Assembly (NCBI RefSeq): GCF_022321485.1
Contig: NZ_JAKOGG010000006.1
Location: 163,507-227,506 of the forward strand
Source: Shewanella electrica
GTDB taxonomy: Bacteria; Pseudomonadota; Gammaproteobacteria; Enterobacterales; Shewanellaceae
Length of the DNA stretch: 64,000 nucleotides
Direction of reading: 5' to 3'
Shown here: positions 30,157-40,435 of the stretch, piece by piece
Position numbering within the stretch: the first letter of the stretch is position 1
Layout: every line of letters starts with the position of its first letter
Translations under genes and position numbers: made by a program
The notes under the pieces: generated by a model
Databases searched by the model: none
Told to the model about the DNA's origin: nothing
The model's input: only the letters and a program-made list of their open reading frames with translations

Positions 30157-31173
30157 ATGGGCGCAAAGATGTTCTCTAACGATGATTTATTACAGTCGCT
30201 TTTGGCCGCAGCCACACCACTCAGCGACCACGTTACCCACGAACATTTTAGCGCACAGCTTTTAGCTGAAGGCATTTTGCTCATAGAACCTCAGCAAGCA
30301 GGCGACACCGACATCGTGTTGTCCTGTGGCATTCACGGCAACGAAACCGCTCCGATTGAGTTGTGCAACAAGTTGCTGCAGCAGATCTTTACTGGTGAGT
30401 TGCAACCCAAGCAGCGTTTGCTGTTCATCTTTGGTAACCCAACGGCGATGCGCCAAGCGACTCGTTTTGTGGTTGAAAATTTAAACCGCTTATTCTGCGG
30501 CAGTCATCAGCAGGGCGAGCAGAACCTAGAGCGCCAGCGGGCGGCCGAGTTAGAGCAGGCGTTGGTAACGTTTTTTAACGACGCCTCTCGCCAGCGTATT
30601 CACTGGGATTTACACACCGCCATTCGTAGTTCCAAGCATGAGAAATTCGCCGTGTGCCCGTATCAACCGCAGCGGGGCTACCAGCGGCAAACGCTAGCGC
30701 CATTAGCGGCGGCGGGCATTGAAGCGTTTCTATTTAACCATGCGCCCGCATTTACCTTTAGCTATCACAGTTCCCACACATTTGGCGCTGATGCATTCAC
30801 TGTCGAGCTAGGTAAAGTCGCGCCATTTGGTGACAATGATTTAAGCCGACTCAGCGCACTTGAGCAGGTGCTACGGGCGTTGATTGAGCAACAACCGTTA
30901 GCCGCAGACAATAATACCTTGGCACAGGCCAAGTTTTATCAAGTCAAGCGGGTGATTACCCGCGATGAAACCGAGTTTAGTTTTACTTTTCCAGATGATA
31001 CCGCTAATTTCACCGCCTTTACGGCAGGCGATGCAATTGCAAAAAATGGCAACAAAACGGTTTTTTGTGATGTAACAGGCGAAGCGGTGGTGTTCCCTAA
31101 TGCTAAGGTAGCCATCGGTCAGCGGGCGGCACTTTGTGTGGTGTCGGTTGCCTTAAATGATGTTTGTATGTAA
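30157..31173 (+). CDS. astE: Succinylglutamate desuccinylase AstE
   Basis: Zinc hydrolase that releases succinate and glutamate in the last step of the AST arginine degradation pathway. The start at 30157 has AAGGA 6 nt upstream; the GTG at 30115 would add 14 non-conserved residues. The zinc ligands are His and Glu in SCGIHGNETAPIELC and a His in IHWDLHTAIR; the catalytic glutamate is likely in FTVELGKVAPFG. The length is 338 residues. The other ast genes are not adjacent. Confidence 0.93.
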   Translation: MGAKMFSNDDLLQSLLAAATPLSDHVTHEHFSAQLLAEGILLIEPQQAGDTDIVLSCGIHGNETAPIELCNKLLQQIFTGELQPKQRLLFIFGNPTAMRQATRFVVENLNRLFCGSHQQGEQNLERQRAAELEQALVTFFNDASRQRIHWDLHTAIRSSKHEKFAVCPYQPQRGYQRQTLAPLAAAGIEAFLFNHAPAFTFSYHSSHTFGADAFTVELGKVAPFGDNDLSRLSALEQVLRALIEQQPLAADNNTLAQAKFYQVKRVITRDETEFSFTFPDDTANFTAFTAGDAIAKNGNKTVFCDVTGEAVVFPNAKVAIGQRAALCVVSVALNDVCM

Positions 31174-31323
31174 AGCATTTTATACGCTAGCGCACAGGCT
31201 AAAATGTTCAAATTCGGCTAAGGGATGTTGCCGTTCGCGTAAACTTCCCCTAGTGTCAACTCGCAAATAACAAATACCATATTGAGCTAGTTAAGCTCGG
31301 TTGAATGAGATGAAGAGCACTCT

Positions 31324-32502
31324 ATGAGTCAATCTAATTTTTCACAATCAGTGGTACATCGAGCGTCGTTTCTCGATCGTGACTCACTCGAGATCCCAAT
31401 CCTAAAAATTTTGCAGGCAGACGGCACCACTTACGATAAGGCGCAGTTGCCACAAATCGACCAAGCTTTGTCCCAACGCATTTTTGATACCTGTGTGTTT
31501 ACCCGGGTGTTGGACGAGCGCATGTTGGCCGCACAGCGCCAAGGCCGTATTAGCTTTTATATGACCTGCACTGGCGAAGAAGCTGCAGTGATAGGCAGCG
31601 CGGCGGCACTAGAGCCTGACGATATTATTCTGGCGCAATACCGCGAACATGCGGCGTTACGTTATCGCGGCTTTACCACCCAGCAATTTATGGATCAGCT
31701 GTTTAGTAATGCGCAAGATTTAGGCAAAGGCCGGCAGATGCCGATCCACTATGGCATCCAAGCACTGAACTTCCAAACCATCTCATCGCCGTTAGCGACA
31801 CAAATTCCGCAAGCATCGGGGGTGGGCTACTCATTGAAGATGCAGCAAAAACCTAATGTTGCCGTGTGTTATTTTGGCGAAGGTGCCGCGTCTGAAGGTG
31901 ACTTCCATGCGGGCTTGAACATGGCCGCAGTACACAAGGTACCGGTGATCTTCTTCTGCCGTAACAATGGTTACGCTATTTCAACACCAACGGATGAGCA
32001 GTTTGCGGGTAATGGCGTCGCTAGCCGTGGCGTTGGTTACGGTATGCACACTATTCGTGTTGATGGTAACGACATGTTGGCCGTGTTAGCAGCCACCCAA
32101 CAAGCGCGCGCTTACGCGGTGAAAAACTCTGCGCCAGTGTTGATTGAAGCAATGACCTATCGTCTGGGGGCGCACTCATCATCCGATGATCCGTCAGGCT
32201 ATCGTTCCAAAGATGAAGAGGCCAAGTGGCAGCAACATGATCCCGTGCAACGTTTCAAGCTGTGGTTGGTCAATCAAGGTTGGCTCACCGAAGCCGAAGA
32301 ACAAACGCTTTACAGCCAGTATCGTGATGAAGTCTTGGCCGCAGTAAAAACGGCTGAGAAAGTCCCTGCGCCGCACATCGATTTGCTGATTGAAGATGTT
32401 TATGACCAGCCAACGCCGCGTTTGAAGCAGCAATTAGCTGAATTGAAACAGCATATCGAAAAATATCCAAAAGCTTATCCGAAAACGGCAGGGAGACTGT
32501 AA
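31324..32502 (+). CDS. bkdA1: Branched-chain 2-oxoacid dehydrogenase E1 alpha subunit
   Basis: E1 alpha of the complex converting branched-chain 2-oxoacids (from Val, Leu, Ile) to acyl-CoAs. The thiamine diphosphate motif [24 protein letters not shown] is represented by [17 protein letters not shown], and the phosphorylation-loop region [16 protein letters not shown] is conserved. The 392-residue length fits. It is the first gene of a tight operon (2 bp to bkdA2, 9 bp to bkdB); 150 bp upstream hold no gene. Confidence 0.93.
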   Translation: MSQSNFSQSVVHRASFLDRDSLEIPILKILQADGTTYDKAQLPQIDQALSQRIFDTCVFTRVLDERMLAAQRQGRISFYMTCTGEEAAVIGSAAALEPDDIILAQYREHAALRYRGFTTQQFMDQLFSNAQDLGKGRQMPIHYGIQALNFQTISSPLATQIPQASGVGYSLKMQQKPNVAVCYFGEGAASEGDFHAGLNMAAVHKVPVIFFCRNNGYAISTPTDEQFAGNGVASRGVGYGMHTIRVDGNDMLAVLAATQQARAYAVKNSAPVLIEAMTYRLGAHSSSDDPSGYRSKDEEAKWQQHDPVQRFKLWLVNQGWLTEAEEQTLYSQYRDEVLAAVKTAEKVPAPHIDLLIEDVYDQPTPRLKQQLAELKQHIEKYPKAYPKTAGRL

Positions 32503-32504
32503 CC

Positions 32505-33482
32505 GTGGCAAAGATGAACATGTTACAGGCCATCAATCAGGCGTTGGCTTTAGAGATGGAACGCAATCAGCAGATGCTGGTGTTTGGTGAAGACGTCGGC
32601 CACTTTGGTGGGGTATTCCGTGCAACATCCGGTTTGCAGGATAAGTTTGGTAAAGCGCGTTGTTTTAACACACCTTTGACCGAACAGGGCATTGCCGGTT
32701 TTGCCAACGGTTTGGCATCAAACGGCATGACGCCAGTGGCGGAAATTCAATTTGCGGATTATATCTTCCCCGCATTTGACCAGATCGTGAATGAATCAGC
32801 CAAATTCCGCTATCGTTCTGGTAATCAATTCAGTGTGGGTGGTTTAACCATTCGAACGCCTTACGGCGGTGGCATTGCCGGTGGACACTATCATTCACAA
32901 TCGCCAGAAGCGTATTTTACCCAAGTGGCAGGCTTAAAAGTGGTCGTGCCGCGTAACGCTTACCAAGCCAAAGGCTTGCTGTTATCAAGCATTCGTGACG
33001 CTAACCCAGTGATCTTTTTCGAGCCGAAACGTTTGTACCGCGCCTCGGTAAATGATGTGCCCGAAGACGATTACACTTTGCCCTTAGGCGTGGCCGAAGT
33101 GGTACAAGAAGGCAGTGATATCACCGTGCTCGCTTGGGGCGCACAGGTAGGGGTTATCGAACAAGCGGCAGAAATGGCTAAAGAGCAGGGCATCAGCTGC
33201 GAAATCATCGATTTACGGACGTTGGCGCCATGGGATATTGACACCGTGGCTAAATCAGTCACTAAAACTGGGCGGCTGATTGTTAGCCATGAAGCGCCGT
33301 TAACCGGTGGCTTCGCTGGTGAAATCGCCGCTACCATCCAGCAAGAATGTTTCCTCTATTTGGAATCACCAATTATGCGCGTATGTGGCTTAGACACACC
33401 GTATCCGCTGGTGCATGAAAAAGAGTACATGCCGGATGCCACTAAAGTCTTCGAAGCGATTAAAGCGTCGGTTAATTTCTAG
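32505..33482 (+). CDS. bkdA2: Branched-chain 2-oxoacid dehydrogenase E1 beta subunit
   Basis: E1 beta forms the alpha2beta2 decarboxylase with BkdA1. The transketolase-type Pyr domain starts at [20 protein letters not shown] and contains [19 protein letters not shown] and the EFQFADY-like [15 protein letters not shown]; the C-terminal domain carries [12 protein letters not shown]. The GTG start at 32505 has GGGAG upstream; the ATG at 32514 is the alternative. 325 residues. Confidence 0.94.
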   Translation: MAKMNMLQAINQALALEMERNQQMLVFGEDVGHFGGVFRATSGLQDKFGKARCFNTPLTEQGIAGFANGLASNGMTPVAEIQFADYIFPAFDQIVNESAKFRYRSGNQFSVGGLTIRTPYGGGIAGGHYHSQSPEAYFTQVAGLKVVVPRNAYQAKGLLLSSIRDANPVIFFEPKRLYRASVNDVPEDDYTLPLGVAEVVQEGSDITVLAWGAQVGVIEQAAEMAKEQGISCEIIDLRTLAPWDIDTVAKSVTKTGRLIVSHEAPLTGGFAGEIAATIQQECFLYLESPIMRVCGLDTPYPLVHEKEYMPDATKVFEAIKASVNF

Positions 33483-33491
33483 GAGTTGTGA

Positions 33492-35063
33492 ATGATTAAG
33501 GATTTTATTCTTCCAGATATCGGCGAAGGCGTAGTGGAGTGTGAACTCACTGAATGGCTGATTGCAGAAGGCGACACCATCGCGGAAGATCAACCGGTGT
33601 GCGAAGTGATGACCGACAAAGCCTTGGTGCAAATCCCTGCGCCTTATGCTGGCGTCGTTCAAAAACTGTATTACCCACAAGGCGCCGTGGCACAAGTGCA
33701 TCAACCATTATTTGCTGTCGAAGTGACCGATGAAGAGGGTGCTAGCGCTCCGGCACCAGTCGCTACGCAAGAGAAGGTAACGCCTGCCAGCAAGGCTGCC
33801 GGTCAGACGGAAGATTTCTTGCTGCCAGATATCGGTGAAGGCATCGTCGAGTGCGAGTTGGTGGAATGGTTAGTGGCCGAAGGCGACACCATTGAAGAAG
33901 ACCAACCTGTATGTGACGTAATGACTGATAAAGCGTTAGTGCAGATCCCAGCCATTAAAGCCGGTGTCGTCAGCAAGCTGTACTGGAACAAAGGCGATAT
34001 TGCTAAAGTGCATAGCCCATTGTTCCAGATCACCACCGCAGGTGACGCTGTGGCGACAACAGCCGTGACCGCTGAAGTCCCTGCAACCGCTAACGCTGCA
34101 ACGACCGCAGCCAACGCTGAATCATCTGCTAGCACGGCAATGAGTGCGCGCGCGGGTAAAGCGGTTGCCAGCCCAGCGGTGCGTCGCTTAGCGCGTAGCC
34201 ACGATATCGATTTGTCGTTAGTCCCTGGCAGCGGTAAACATGGCCGTGTTTATAAAGAAGATATTGCCCGCTACTTAGAAGATGGCGTGACCACGGCGGC
34301 GGTCAGCGCTGCGCCAACATCTGCGCCAGTCGTTAACGCACAACCTGCGGCAGTGAGTGTTGCTGATACGGTTCGTCCAATTAAAGGCGTGCAAGCGGCA
34401 ATGGCGCGGCAGATGACTGAATCGGCAGCGACGATTCCGCACTTCACTTATTGCGAAGAGATTGATGTCACTGAACTGGTGGCATTACGTGAACGCTTAA
34501 AAGCCAAATACAGCACCGATGATCGCAAGCTAACCTTGATGCCATTCATTATGAAGGCTTTATCGATGGCGCTGACAGAGTTTCCAACCATCAACAGCCG
34601 CGTTAATAACGACTGTACTGAACTCACCTTACTCGCGCGTCACAACATTGGTATGGCAGTGGATTCAAAAGTCGGCTTGTTAGTGCCCAACATTAAAGAT
34701 GTGCAGCACAAATCGATTCTGGCATTGGCGAGTGATATCACTCGACTGACTAACGCCGCCCGCCAAGGACGTTTAGCGCCGGACGATATGAAAGGTGGCA
34801 CGATTACCATCTCTAATATTGGCGTGATCGGCGGCACGGTAGCAACGCCAATCATCAACAAGCCAGAAGTGGCGATTGTGGCATTAGGTAAAATCCAAAC
34901 ACTGCCGCGATTTGATGCTAATGGCAATGTGGTTGCTCGCCAGTTGATGAATATCAGTTGGTCTGGCGACCATCGAGTGATTGATGGTGCGACCATGGCG
35001 CGGTTCTGCAACCTGTGGAAACAATATCTCGAAACACCAGACGAGATGTTGGTCGCTATCTAA
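33492..35063 (+). CDS. bkdB: Branched-chain 2-oxoacid dehydrogenase E2 (dihydrolipoyl transacylase), two lipoyl domains
   Basis: The E2 core transfers acyl groups from lipoyl arms to CoA. Two lipoyl domains in tandem carry the lysine in VMTDKALV at residues 43 and 147. Ala/Pro/Thr linkers follow, then the E1/E3-binding domain (SPAVRRLARSHDIDLSLVPG, about residues 224-260). The catalytic domain ends with the HRVIDG active-site motif near residue 497. The length is 523 residues. Two lipoyl domains rather than one is usual for Shewanella relatives. No E3 gene lies in this window, so a shared lipoamide dehydrogenase is probable. Confidence 0.95.
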   Translation: MIKDFILPDIGEGVVECELTEWLIAEGDTIAEDQPVCEVMTDKALVQIPAPYAGVVQKLYYPQGAVAQVHQPLFAVEVTDEEGASAPAPVATQEKVTPASKAAGQTEDFLLPDIGEGIVECELVEWLVAEGDTIEEDQPVCDVMTDKALVQIPAIKAGVVSKLYWNKGDIAKVHSPLFQITTAGDAVATTAVTAEVPATANAATTAANAESSASTAMSARAGKAVASPAVRRLARSHDIDLSLVPGSGKHGRVYKEDIARYLEDGVTTAAVSAAPTSAPVVNAQPAAVSVADTVRPIKGVQAAMARQMTESAATIPHFTYCEEIDVTELVALRERLKAKYSTDDRKLTLMPFIMKALSMALTEFPTINSRVNNDCTELTLLARHNIGMAVDSKVGLLVPNIKDVQHKSILALASDITRLTNAARQGRLAPDDMKGGTITISNIGVIGGTVATPIINKPEVAIVALGKIQTLPRFDANGNVVARQLMNISWSGDHRVIDGATMARFCNLWKQYLETPDEMLVAI

Positions 35064-35084
35064 CGTCACACAGTGACACTCATG

Positions 35085-35113
35085 AAAGCTTCAACGCCGG
35101 TTGGAGCTTTTTT
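35085..35113 (+). terminator. Terminator of the bkd operon
   Basis: AAAGCTTCAAC / GTTGGAGCTTT stem (one T-G pair) with a GCCG loop, followed by a T-run. Confidence 0.8.
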
Positions 35114-35229
35114 GCTTTTGCAGTGCGATATGGAGAATTTGCGAAGCGGCGCGATAACGCCGTCGGCCGCTGCTGATTAATGCGTTGTTAGACTTTTAGC
35201 TGCATTCAGCGCTAATCCACATAAAACGG

Positions 35230-35258
35230 TTACGCTCTGGTGACAGTTTTCGTATAAT
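35230..35258 (+). promoter_or_regulatory. Candidate sigma-70 promoter of nadA
   Basis: A perfect -10 TATAAT (35253-35258) lies 17 bp downstream of a weak -35 TTACGC (35230-35235) and 32 nt before the nadA ATG. Confidence 0.5.
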
Positions 35259-35290
35259 TTGCGAACCGTTTTTTTACAGTTGCTCGAGAT

Positions 35291-36361
35291 ATGTCGCAAG
35301 AACTGCTGTCATCTACCACTGTTTATCCGTTTCCAGCGAAACCGCTGCCGCTTAATGACGCCGATAAAGCGTTTTACAAAGCAGAGATTAAAAAGCTGCT
35401 GCAGCAAAAAAATGCTGCCTTGGTAGCGCATTACTACACCGATCCAGAAATTCAAGCGTTAGCCGAAGAAACGGGCGGTTGTGTATCTGATTCGTTGGAG
35501 ATGGCACGTTTTGGTAAGCACCACGAAGCATCAACCTTGATTGTGGCAGGGGTGAAGTTTATGGGCGAAACGGCCAAGATTCTTTCACCAGAAAAAACCG
35601 TATTGATGCCAACGCTGGAAGCGACTTGCTCGTTAGATGTGGGCTGTCAGATTGAAGATTTCAGCGCCTTTTGTGATGCTCATCCTGACCATACCGTGGT
35701 GGTGTACGCCAACACTTCTGCCGCTGTAAAAGCGCGTGCCGATTGGGTAGTGACCTCCAGCATTGCGTTAGAGATTGTCGAACACCTTGACAGCCAAGGT
35801 AAGAAAATTATCTGGGGCCCAGACCGCCACCTTGGTAGTTACATTGCTAAACAAACTGGCGCCGAAATGCTGCTATGGCAGGGCGAGTGCATTGTGCACG
35901 ACGAGTTTAAAGCCAAAGCTCTTCGCCAACTTAAGCAGCAATATCCGCAAGCCGCCGTGTTAGTGCATCCTGAATCGCCAGCTAGCGTGGTAGAAATGGC
36001 TGACGCCGTTGGCTCGACTAGTCAGCTGATAAACGCGGCGCAAAATATGGCAAACGATACTTTCATCGTCGCCACTGACAAAGGCATCTTCTACAAAATG
36101 CAGCAAGCTGCACCCGGCAAAAAGCTGATTGAAGCGCCAACGGGCGGCAATGGTGCCACTTGCCGTAGCTGTGCCCACTGCCCGTGGATGGCAATGAATG
36201 GCTTGAAAGCGATTTACGCCGCGCTGACCGCTGACAGTGGTCAATTGGCCGATCACCAAGTATTTGTTGACGACAGCTTGCGCGAAAAAGCATTAGTGCC
36301 GCTAACACGCATGTTGGATTTTGCCGCAGAGCTAAAAATGCAGGTAAAAGGTAACGCCTAG
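35291..36361 (+). CDS. nadA: Quinolinate synthase A
   Basis: [4Fe-4S] enzyme that condenses iminoaspartate with dihydroxyacetone phosphate to quinolinate in NAD synthesis. Cluster cysteines are in [10 protein letters not shown] and in the C-terminal [30 protein letters not shown] and the VHPESP motif are also conserved. The length of 356 residues is normal. Monocistronic with its own promoter; nadB and nadC are not nearby. Confidence 0.97.
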   Translation: MSQELLSSTTVYPFPAKPLPLNDADKAFYKAEIKKLLQQKNAALVAHYYTDPEIQALAEETGGCVSDSLEMARFGKHHEASTLIVAGVKFMGETAKILSPEKTVLMPTLEATCSLDVGCQIEDFSAFCDAHPDHTVVVYANTSAAVKARADWVVTSSIALEIVEHLDSQGKKIIWGPDRHLGSYIAKQTGAEMLLWQGECIVHDEFKAKALRQLKQQYPQAAVLVHPESPASVVEMADAVGSTSQLINAAQNMANDTFIVATDKGIFYKMQQAAPGKKLIEAPTGGNGATCRSCAHCPWMAMNGLKAIYAALTADSGQLADHQVFVDDSLREKALVPLTRMLDFAAELKMQVKGNA

Positions 36362-36424
36362 CTTTATGTTCTAGCCGCAGATAACGCCGCTATCTATCTG
36401 GATTACGGCGCTTTATTTTCTATA

Positions 36425-36594
36425 TTAGGCGCTGCTTCCCTTTGGCGTTTAAATGAACCCTTTGGACAGCGACAGAGCGCGATTTATCCCGTGTTAGGCG
36501 CTGTTGGTGGTAAACAACTACCCAGCGCATCACCTGTCTTGCCGAGATCACGCTCTATCTGCTGTAAAAACAACTAGAAAAGATAAACGGCCCC
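36425..36594 (-). repeat. Diverged MITE copy between nadA and the chemoreceptor gene
   Basis: Read on the minus strand it starts GGGGCCGTTTATCTTT and follows the element at 11204 through TTGTTTTTACAGCAGATAGAG, GGCAAGACAGGTGATG, CGCTCTGTCGCTG and AAAGGGTTCATTTAAACGCC, then ends at a degraded AGCGCCTAA. It is about 170 bp, missing the right 100 bp of the intact element. This makes up most of the 323-bp gap between nadA and the receptor. Confidence 0.8.
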
Positions 36595-36684
36595 GATTAC
36601 CTCGCATTTTCAATCCGTCAACTATACTCAGGTTCATTCCTCTCAGGATTAACAACTATCCCCATATGAATATTGGAGACCTGA

Positions 36685-38685
36685 ATGAACTTCCAATGGA
36701 TTGGCAACCTGTCAATAAAGATCAAATTTCTGCTAGTGATCCTACCGCCACTGCTATTGGCGCTGCTATTTGGCAGCATTGACATTTGGCATAACGTCAG
36801 CAGCTTGATGGATACTAAGCGCGTGCTGAATTTGTCGCATTTAGTCAATGTGCAAAGTAACTTAGTGCACGAGCTACAAAAAGAACGCGGCATGAGTGCC
36901 GGCTATCTTGGTTCCAACGGCGTTGCATTTGCTACTGCGTTACCCAATCAGCGTAAATTGACCGACAAACAACTAGAGATCTACCAGCAGTACACCGCTG
37001 AGCGCCATTTTTCCGAGGCCATGACCGAGCGCATTAACCAAATTAATAGCGAACTGGTGCAACTGGATAATATCCGTAAACGTGTTTATGACCAGCAAAT
37101 CACCGTGCCGGAAGAGGTGGCTTACTACAACAAATTGAATAGTGCGTTGTTAGCGTTAGTGGACTTGGTAGTAAAAGCCGGTGAAGACAAAAAGATTGCG
37201 GTAGAAGCAGCGTCTTTTTCGTCGTACTTACAAATGAAGGAGCGCGCCGGTATTGAGCGAGCCGTGCTTAGCGCCACGTTTGGTAACCGTGATTTTAAAC
37301 CTGGCGCTTATAAAGGCTTTATAACTTTGGTAGCAGAACAGCAAAGTTTTGAAAAGCGCTTTATGGCACTCACACCACAACGGTTGTTGAGCCAATATCA
37401 GCAACTGTTGCAAGACCCCAAAATTGCCCAAGTTGAACAGCTTCGCAATATCGCCTTTGAGCGTAACAGCGATGAACTAGCCCAGCAAAAGCCAGAAGAC
37501 TGGTTTGCTGCATCAACCGCTCGCATTGAATTACTGCGCCAGTTTGAACTGGTACAACAACAAGATTTAGAAACAAGCACCCAAACCCATTATGCGGCAT
37601 TGTTACAGGCTACTTGGTTTGAGGGGGGCATCATTGTCGCTGGCTTGTTACTGATTCTATTGTTCAGCTATGTGGTCATCCACAACATGTTGTCGCGCCT
37701 GACCGCGCTGCACCACGGTATTGGTCAGGCCAAACAAAACTTCGATATGACTAGCCGAGTCGTGATTAACGGTAATGATGAAATTGGTGAAATAGGCATG
37801 GCATTCAACGCGATGTTGACCGATTTTGATGGTGTTATTGCCAGCGTGCGCAATAACGCCAATACCCTCAATCTCGTTGTTAATCGCATCAACGAGTACT
37901 CGCACCAATTAACGGAAAATGTGGCGATAGGTTATAGCGAATCAGAACAAGTGGCTTCCGCCATGACGCAAATGAGTTCTACCGTGCAAGAGATCGCCAG
38001 CAGCGCAGTTAAAGTCACCGACGCCACCAAAGTGGCCAGCCAAGAAGCCAAAGAGGGCAATCTGGAAGTCTGCAAAACCGCCGATGCCATAAGCGAACTG
38101 GCGAGCGAGATTGAAACAGCATCACAGTCGATTCAACAACTTGACGCCGATATTCATAGCATTGTCGGCTTGCTTGAAGAGATTAACGGTATTGCGGAAC
38201 AGACTAACTTGTTAGCGCTTAATGCCGCAATTGAAGCGGCTAGGGCAGGCGAAATGGGCCGCGGTTTTGCAGTGGTGGCTGACGAAGTGCGCAACCTCGC
38301 GCAGCGTTCGCAAAGTTCTACCGAAGATATTCGCAAGATGACAGACCGCCTAAAAGTTGGTGCTCAGCAAGCGGTGACCGCCATTGGTAAAGGTAAACAA
38401 CGTGCTGAGTCCAGTGTAAAAGAAGCCAATCGTGCGGGCGAAGAGTTGTATCAGATTGTCACGCAAGTTGAGTTGATTGAGAGCATGAACGAGCAAATTG
38501 CCGCCGCCACCCATGAGCAGTCGATCGTGTCGGAAGATGTTAACCGCAATGCGCTGCGGATCAGCGAAACATACAGCAGCACGAAACAGATTGCTGACGA
38601 ATTTGCAGATCTGAATAAGTCGCTGCAACAGGACGCTGAAAATCTGAAGCGCCAAGTACAAAAATTTAAGACGTCACTCAATTAA
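36685..38685 (+). CDS. Methyl-accepting chemotaxis protein with NIT sensor domain
   Basis: Transmembrane chemoreceptor. Residues 11-34 are the first membrane helix ([20 protein letters not shown]). The periplasmic part is a nitrate/nitrite-sensing NIT domain, recognisable by [16 protein letters not shown] near residue 65. A second helix ([20 protein letters not shown], about 312-333) leads into HAMP and a signalling domain with the invariant hairpin tip [20 protein letters not shown]. The length is 666 residues. The ligand is inferred only from the domain. GGAG lies upstream of the ATG. It is an orphan receptor without neighbouring che genes. Confidence 0.93.
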   Translation: MNFQWIGNLSIKIKFLLVILPPLLLALLFGSIDIWHNVSSLMDTKRVLNLSHLVNVQSNLVHELQKERGMSAGYLGSNGVAFATALPNQRKLTDKQLEIYQQYTAERHFSEAMTERINQINSELVQLDNIRKRVYDQQITVPEEVAYYNKLNSALLALVDLVVKAGEDKKIAVEAASFSSYLQMKERAGIERAVLSATFGNRDFKPGAYKGFITLVAEQQSFEKRFMALTPQRLLSQYQQLLQDPKIAQVEQLRNIAFERNSDELAQQKPEDWFAASTARIELLRQFELVQQQDLETSTQTHYAALLQATWFEGGIIVAGLLLILLFSYVVIHNMLSRLTALHHGIGQAKQNFDMTSRVVINGNDEIGEIGMAFNAMLTDFDGVIASVRNNANTLNLVVNRINEYSHQLTENVAIGYSESEQVASAMTQMSSTVQEIASSAVKVTDATKVASQEAKEGNLEVCKTADAISELASEIETASQSIQQLDADIHSIVGLLEEINGIAEQTNLLALNAAIEAARAGEMGRGFAVVADEVRNLAQRSQSSTEDIRKMTDRLKVGAQQAVTAIGKGKQRAESSVKEANRAGEELYQIVTQVELIESMNEQIAAATHEQSIVSEDVNRNALRISETYSSTKQIADEFADLNKSLQQDAENLKRQVQKFKTSLN

Positions 38686-38739
38686 AATCAGTCACTTGCT
38701 CAGCAAATATTCACTCAACAGGGGTAACCGTTTTTTTGC

Positions 38740-38768
38740 TTGACCACCTACAGGCTTTTGCGTAAAGT
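38740..38768 (+). promoter_or_regulatory. Promoter of tRNA-Ser
   Basis: -35 TTGACC (38740-38745), 17-bp spacer and -10 TAAAGT (38763-38768), followed by a GC-rich discriminator (ACCGCTCCG) typical of stringently controlled stable RNA promoters. The tRNA begins 50 nt downstream. Confidence 0.7.
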
Positions 38769-38817
38769 ACCGCTCCGTTAACCGCTGGCTGAGTGTTGTG
38801 ATGCGGTGACGATAAAC

Positions 38818-38905
38818 GGTGAGGTGTCCGAGTGGCCGAAGGAGCACGCCTGGAAAGTGTGTATACGGAAACGTATCGAGGGTTCGACTCCCTCCCTCAC
38901 CGCCA
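38818..38905 (+). tRNA. tRNA-Ser (anticodon GGA)
   Basis: The acceptor arm GGTGAGG pairs with CCTCACC, discriminator G and encoded CCA follow. The anticodon loop CTGGAAA contains GGA (reads UCC/UCU). There is a class II variable arm (TATACGGAAACGTATC) and T arm GAGGGTTCGACTCCCTC. A strong terminator follows 11 nt later, so this is a single-tRNA transcript. Confidence 0.97.
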
Positions 38906-38915
38906 GAATTTAGAG

Positions 38916-38943
38916 ACGGGGTTCAGTGCAAACTGAACCCCGT
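38916..38943 (+). terminator. Terminator of tRNA-Ser
   Basis: Perfect 12-bp stem ACGGGGTTCAGT / ACTGAACCCCGT with a GCAA tetraloop, followed by TTTTGCTTTTG. Confidence 0.92.
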
Positions 38944-39349
38944 TTTGCTTTTGCGGCATTTATGGGCCATTCCCAACTCTGTTGCCAAAGTTCTCCTTAT
39001 CAAAATCCAAGCCTTTCAAACATGCGATTTGCCATTGTCTTTGCATAGTCCGCTATCCCACGGCCTTAGTGTTTTTGATCATATTGGTATCGAAGAGGCC
39101 GAGCGGTCTTGCTGTACATTCGCGTTGTACATGACAAAGCAGCGCACAAACAGGTGCGGTAATAACTTTTGTTGTTTATGTGTTTTCGCGATTTTATAAA
39201 GCCAGTTAATACAGCAGTGATTAGGTTAAAAAGCGTTTGCTGAACAGACACGCTAACTGGTTGAATTTTAGCCGCTTTATGGATGTCAGCCCTAACGATG
39301 TTATGGCATAGTGTGCGCCTCAAATTTGCTGTCCATTAGAGGTTGCTTA
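38944..39349. other. 406-bp non-coding stretch between tRNA-Ser terminator and nuclease gene
   Basis: No gene or integration scar is recognisable, and no repeat of the tRNA 3' end was seen. A pair of TGTACA palindromes 13 bp apart (39113-39118 and 39126-39131) could be a regulator site; the rest shows nothing. Confidence 0.4.
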
Positions 39350-39985
39350 ATGTCGTTCAACCTACGTTTGCTGCTAGTGCTGTGCCTGCTTTCGGCACCT
39401 GCTCATGCACTGGTAAAAAAATCCTCCAGTGGTTTATGCCACGATGAATCCAGCCGTTATTATGCGACTACGCAACATTTCACCGCATTTAACACACTTG
39501 ATGACTGTCTGCGTTCTGGTGGCAAATTGCCCAAGCAGGCCAAAAGCCAGAGCAGCAGCCAAGTTGCGGGCTATACTCGGGAGAAGTTTGGCCATGGTTG
39601 GCAGGATGTTGATCGCGATGGCTACGATACGCGCCAAGAGGTATTGATGTCGCAAAATACTGGCACGCTAGTGTTTAATAGCAAGGGCCGCGTTATTCAC
39701 GGTAAGTGGATTTCATTCTATTCCGGTCAGGTATTTACCGATGCTTCTAAGCTGGACATTGACCACGTGGTGCCGTTGAGTTGGGCATGGAAACACGGCG
39801 CAGACAAGTGGAGCCAAGAAAAGCGTGAGCAGTTTGCTAACGACGAACGCAACCTTGTCGCCGTAGAAGCCTCAATCAATCGCTCAAAAGGGGATAAGGG
39901 GCTGGATGAGTGGCTACCACCAAGCAATCAACAGCAGTATAAGGCGCGGTTTATGCGCATACTTAAACTTTACGGTTTTAGTTAA
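39350..39985 (+). CDS. Secreted HNH-type endonuclease (DUF1524-like)
   Basis: A 211-residue exported nuclease candidate. The start at 39350 gives a signal peptide (MSFNLRLLLVLCLLSAPAHA). The catalytic core is DIDHVVPLSWAWKHGA (His-Val-Val, general base His about residue 139), then NDERNLVAVEASINRSKGDK with the metal-binding Asn residues, as in HNH proteins of the DUF1524/GmrSD C-terminal type. The N-terminal half has two cysteines (LCHDESS and DDCLRSG) likely joined in the periplasm. It may digest extracellular DNA; that is inference from the family. Stands alone. Confidence 0.82.
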   Translation: MSFNLRLLLVLCLLSAPAHALVKKSSSGLCHDESSRYYATTQHFTAFNTLDDCLRSGGKLPKQAKSQSSSQVAGYTREKFGHGWQDVDRDGYDTRQEVLMSQNTGTLVFNSKGRVIHGKWISFYSGQVFTDASKLDIDHVVPLSWAWKHGADKWSQEKREQFANDERNLVAVEASINRSKGDKGLDEWLPPSNQQQYKARFMRILKLYGFS

Positions 39986-40435
39986 TCTAGCGAGCCTTGG
40001 CCGCTGCGCCAAGGCACTTCAAACGCATAATCAGCTCAGCCAGTAGCGGAATAACAACTCCACAGCGCTTTTTTCTGGGCTCAATCGGCCACGGTCTCGC
40101 TCCCCGCATTTAGATAGGCATGTCTACATCAGCCATCACCACTTGTTTATAGAAATAGGCAATAAAATCAGCGAACCATGCTACTTCATTGGTTTGACGC
40201 TGTAGAACAATAGCTCGAAGTCAAGGATGTCTGGCTAGGGGCTGTTTATCTTTGCAGGTTGTTTTTGCAGCAGACAGAGCGTGATTTAGGCAAGGCAGGT
40301 GACGTGCCGTGTAGTTATTCTCCACAAACAGCACCTAGGAGCTGTTTGTGGTGTTGCGCTACAACACCAAGAGCATCTCACCGGGCATCAACACAATATT
40401 AAGATATCGAGTGATAGCTGCATAAGGAGTCAGGT
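39986..40435. other. 450-bp intergenic region containing a MITE copy
   Basis: Besides the short MITE copy (40235-40338), there is a hairpin GGTGTTG / CAACACC with a CGCTA loop (about 40350-40368) upstream of the 41-residue gene. The first 240 bp show no gene or structure I can support. Confidence 0.5.
40235..40338 (+). repeat. Short MITE copy, 104 bp
   Basis: Starts with CTAGGGGCTGTTTATCTTT and is nearly identical to the first 97 bp of the element at 11204 (two or three substitutions), then ends at AAACAGCACCTAG, a one-mismatch right end. It is therefore an internal-deletion form with CTAG at both borders. Immediately outside, GGAGCTGTTTGTGG mirrors the right end as an inverted repeat. Confidence 0.8.

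Noticed and set aside
35150-35202. attC-like appearance (ATAACGCC ... GCGTTGTTAGAC) upstream of nadA
   Set aside because: The R' half fits but the R'' box and paired L arms are missing, and there is no cassette gene. A 15-bp match (CCGCTGCTGATTAAT) to 29501-29515 is shared, too short to interpret.
38906-39349. Genomic island integrated at tRNA-Ser
   Set aside because: No repeat of the tRNA 3' end, no integrase adjacent and the terminator is intact.
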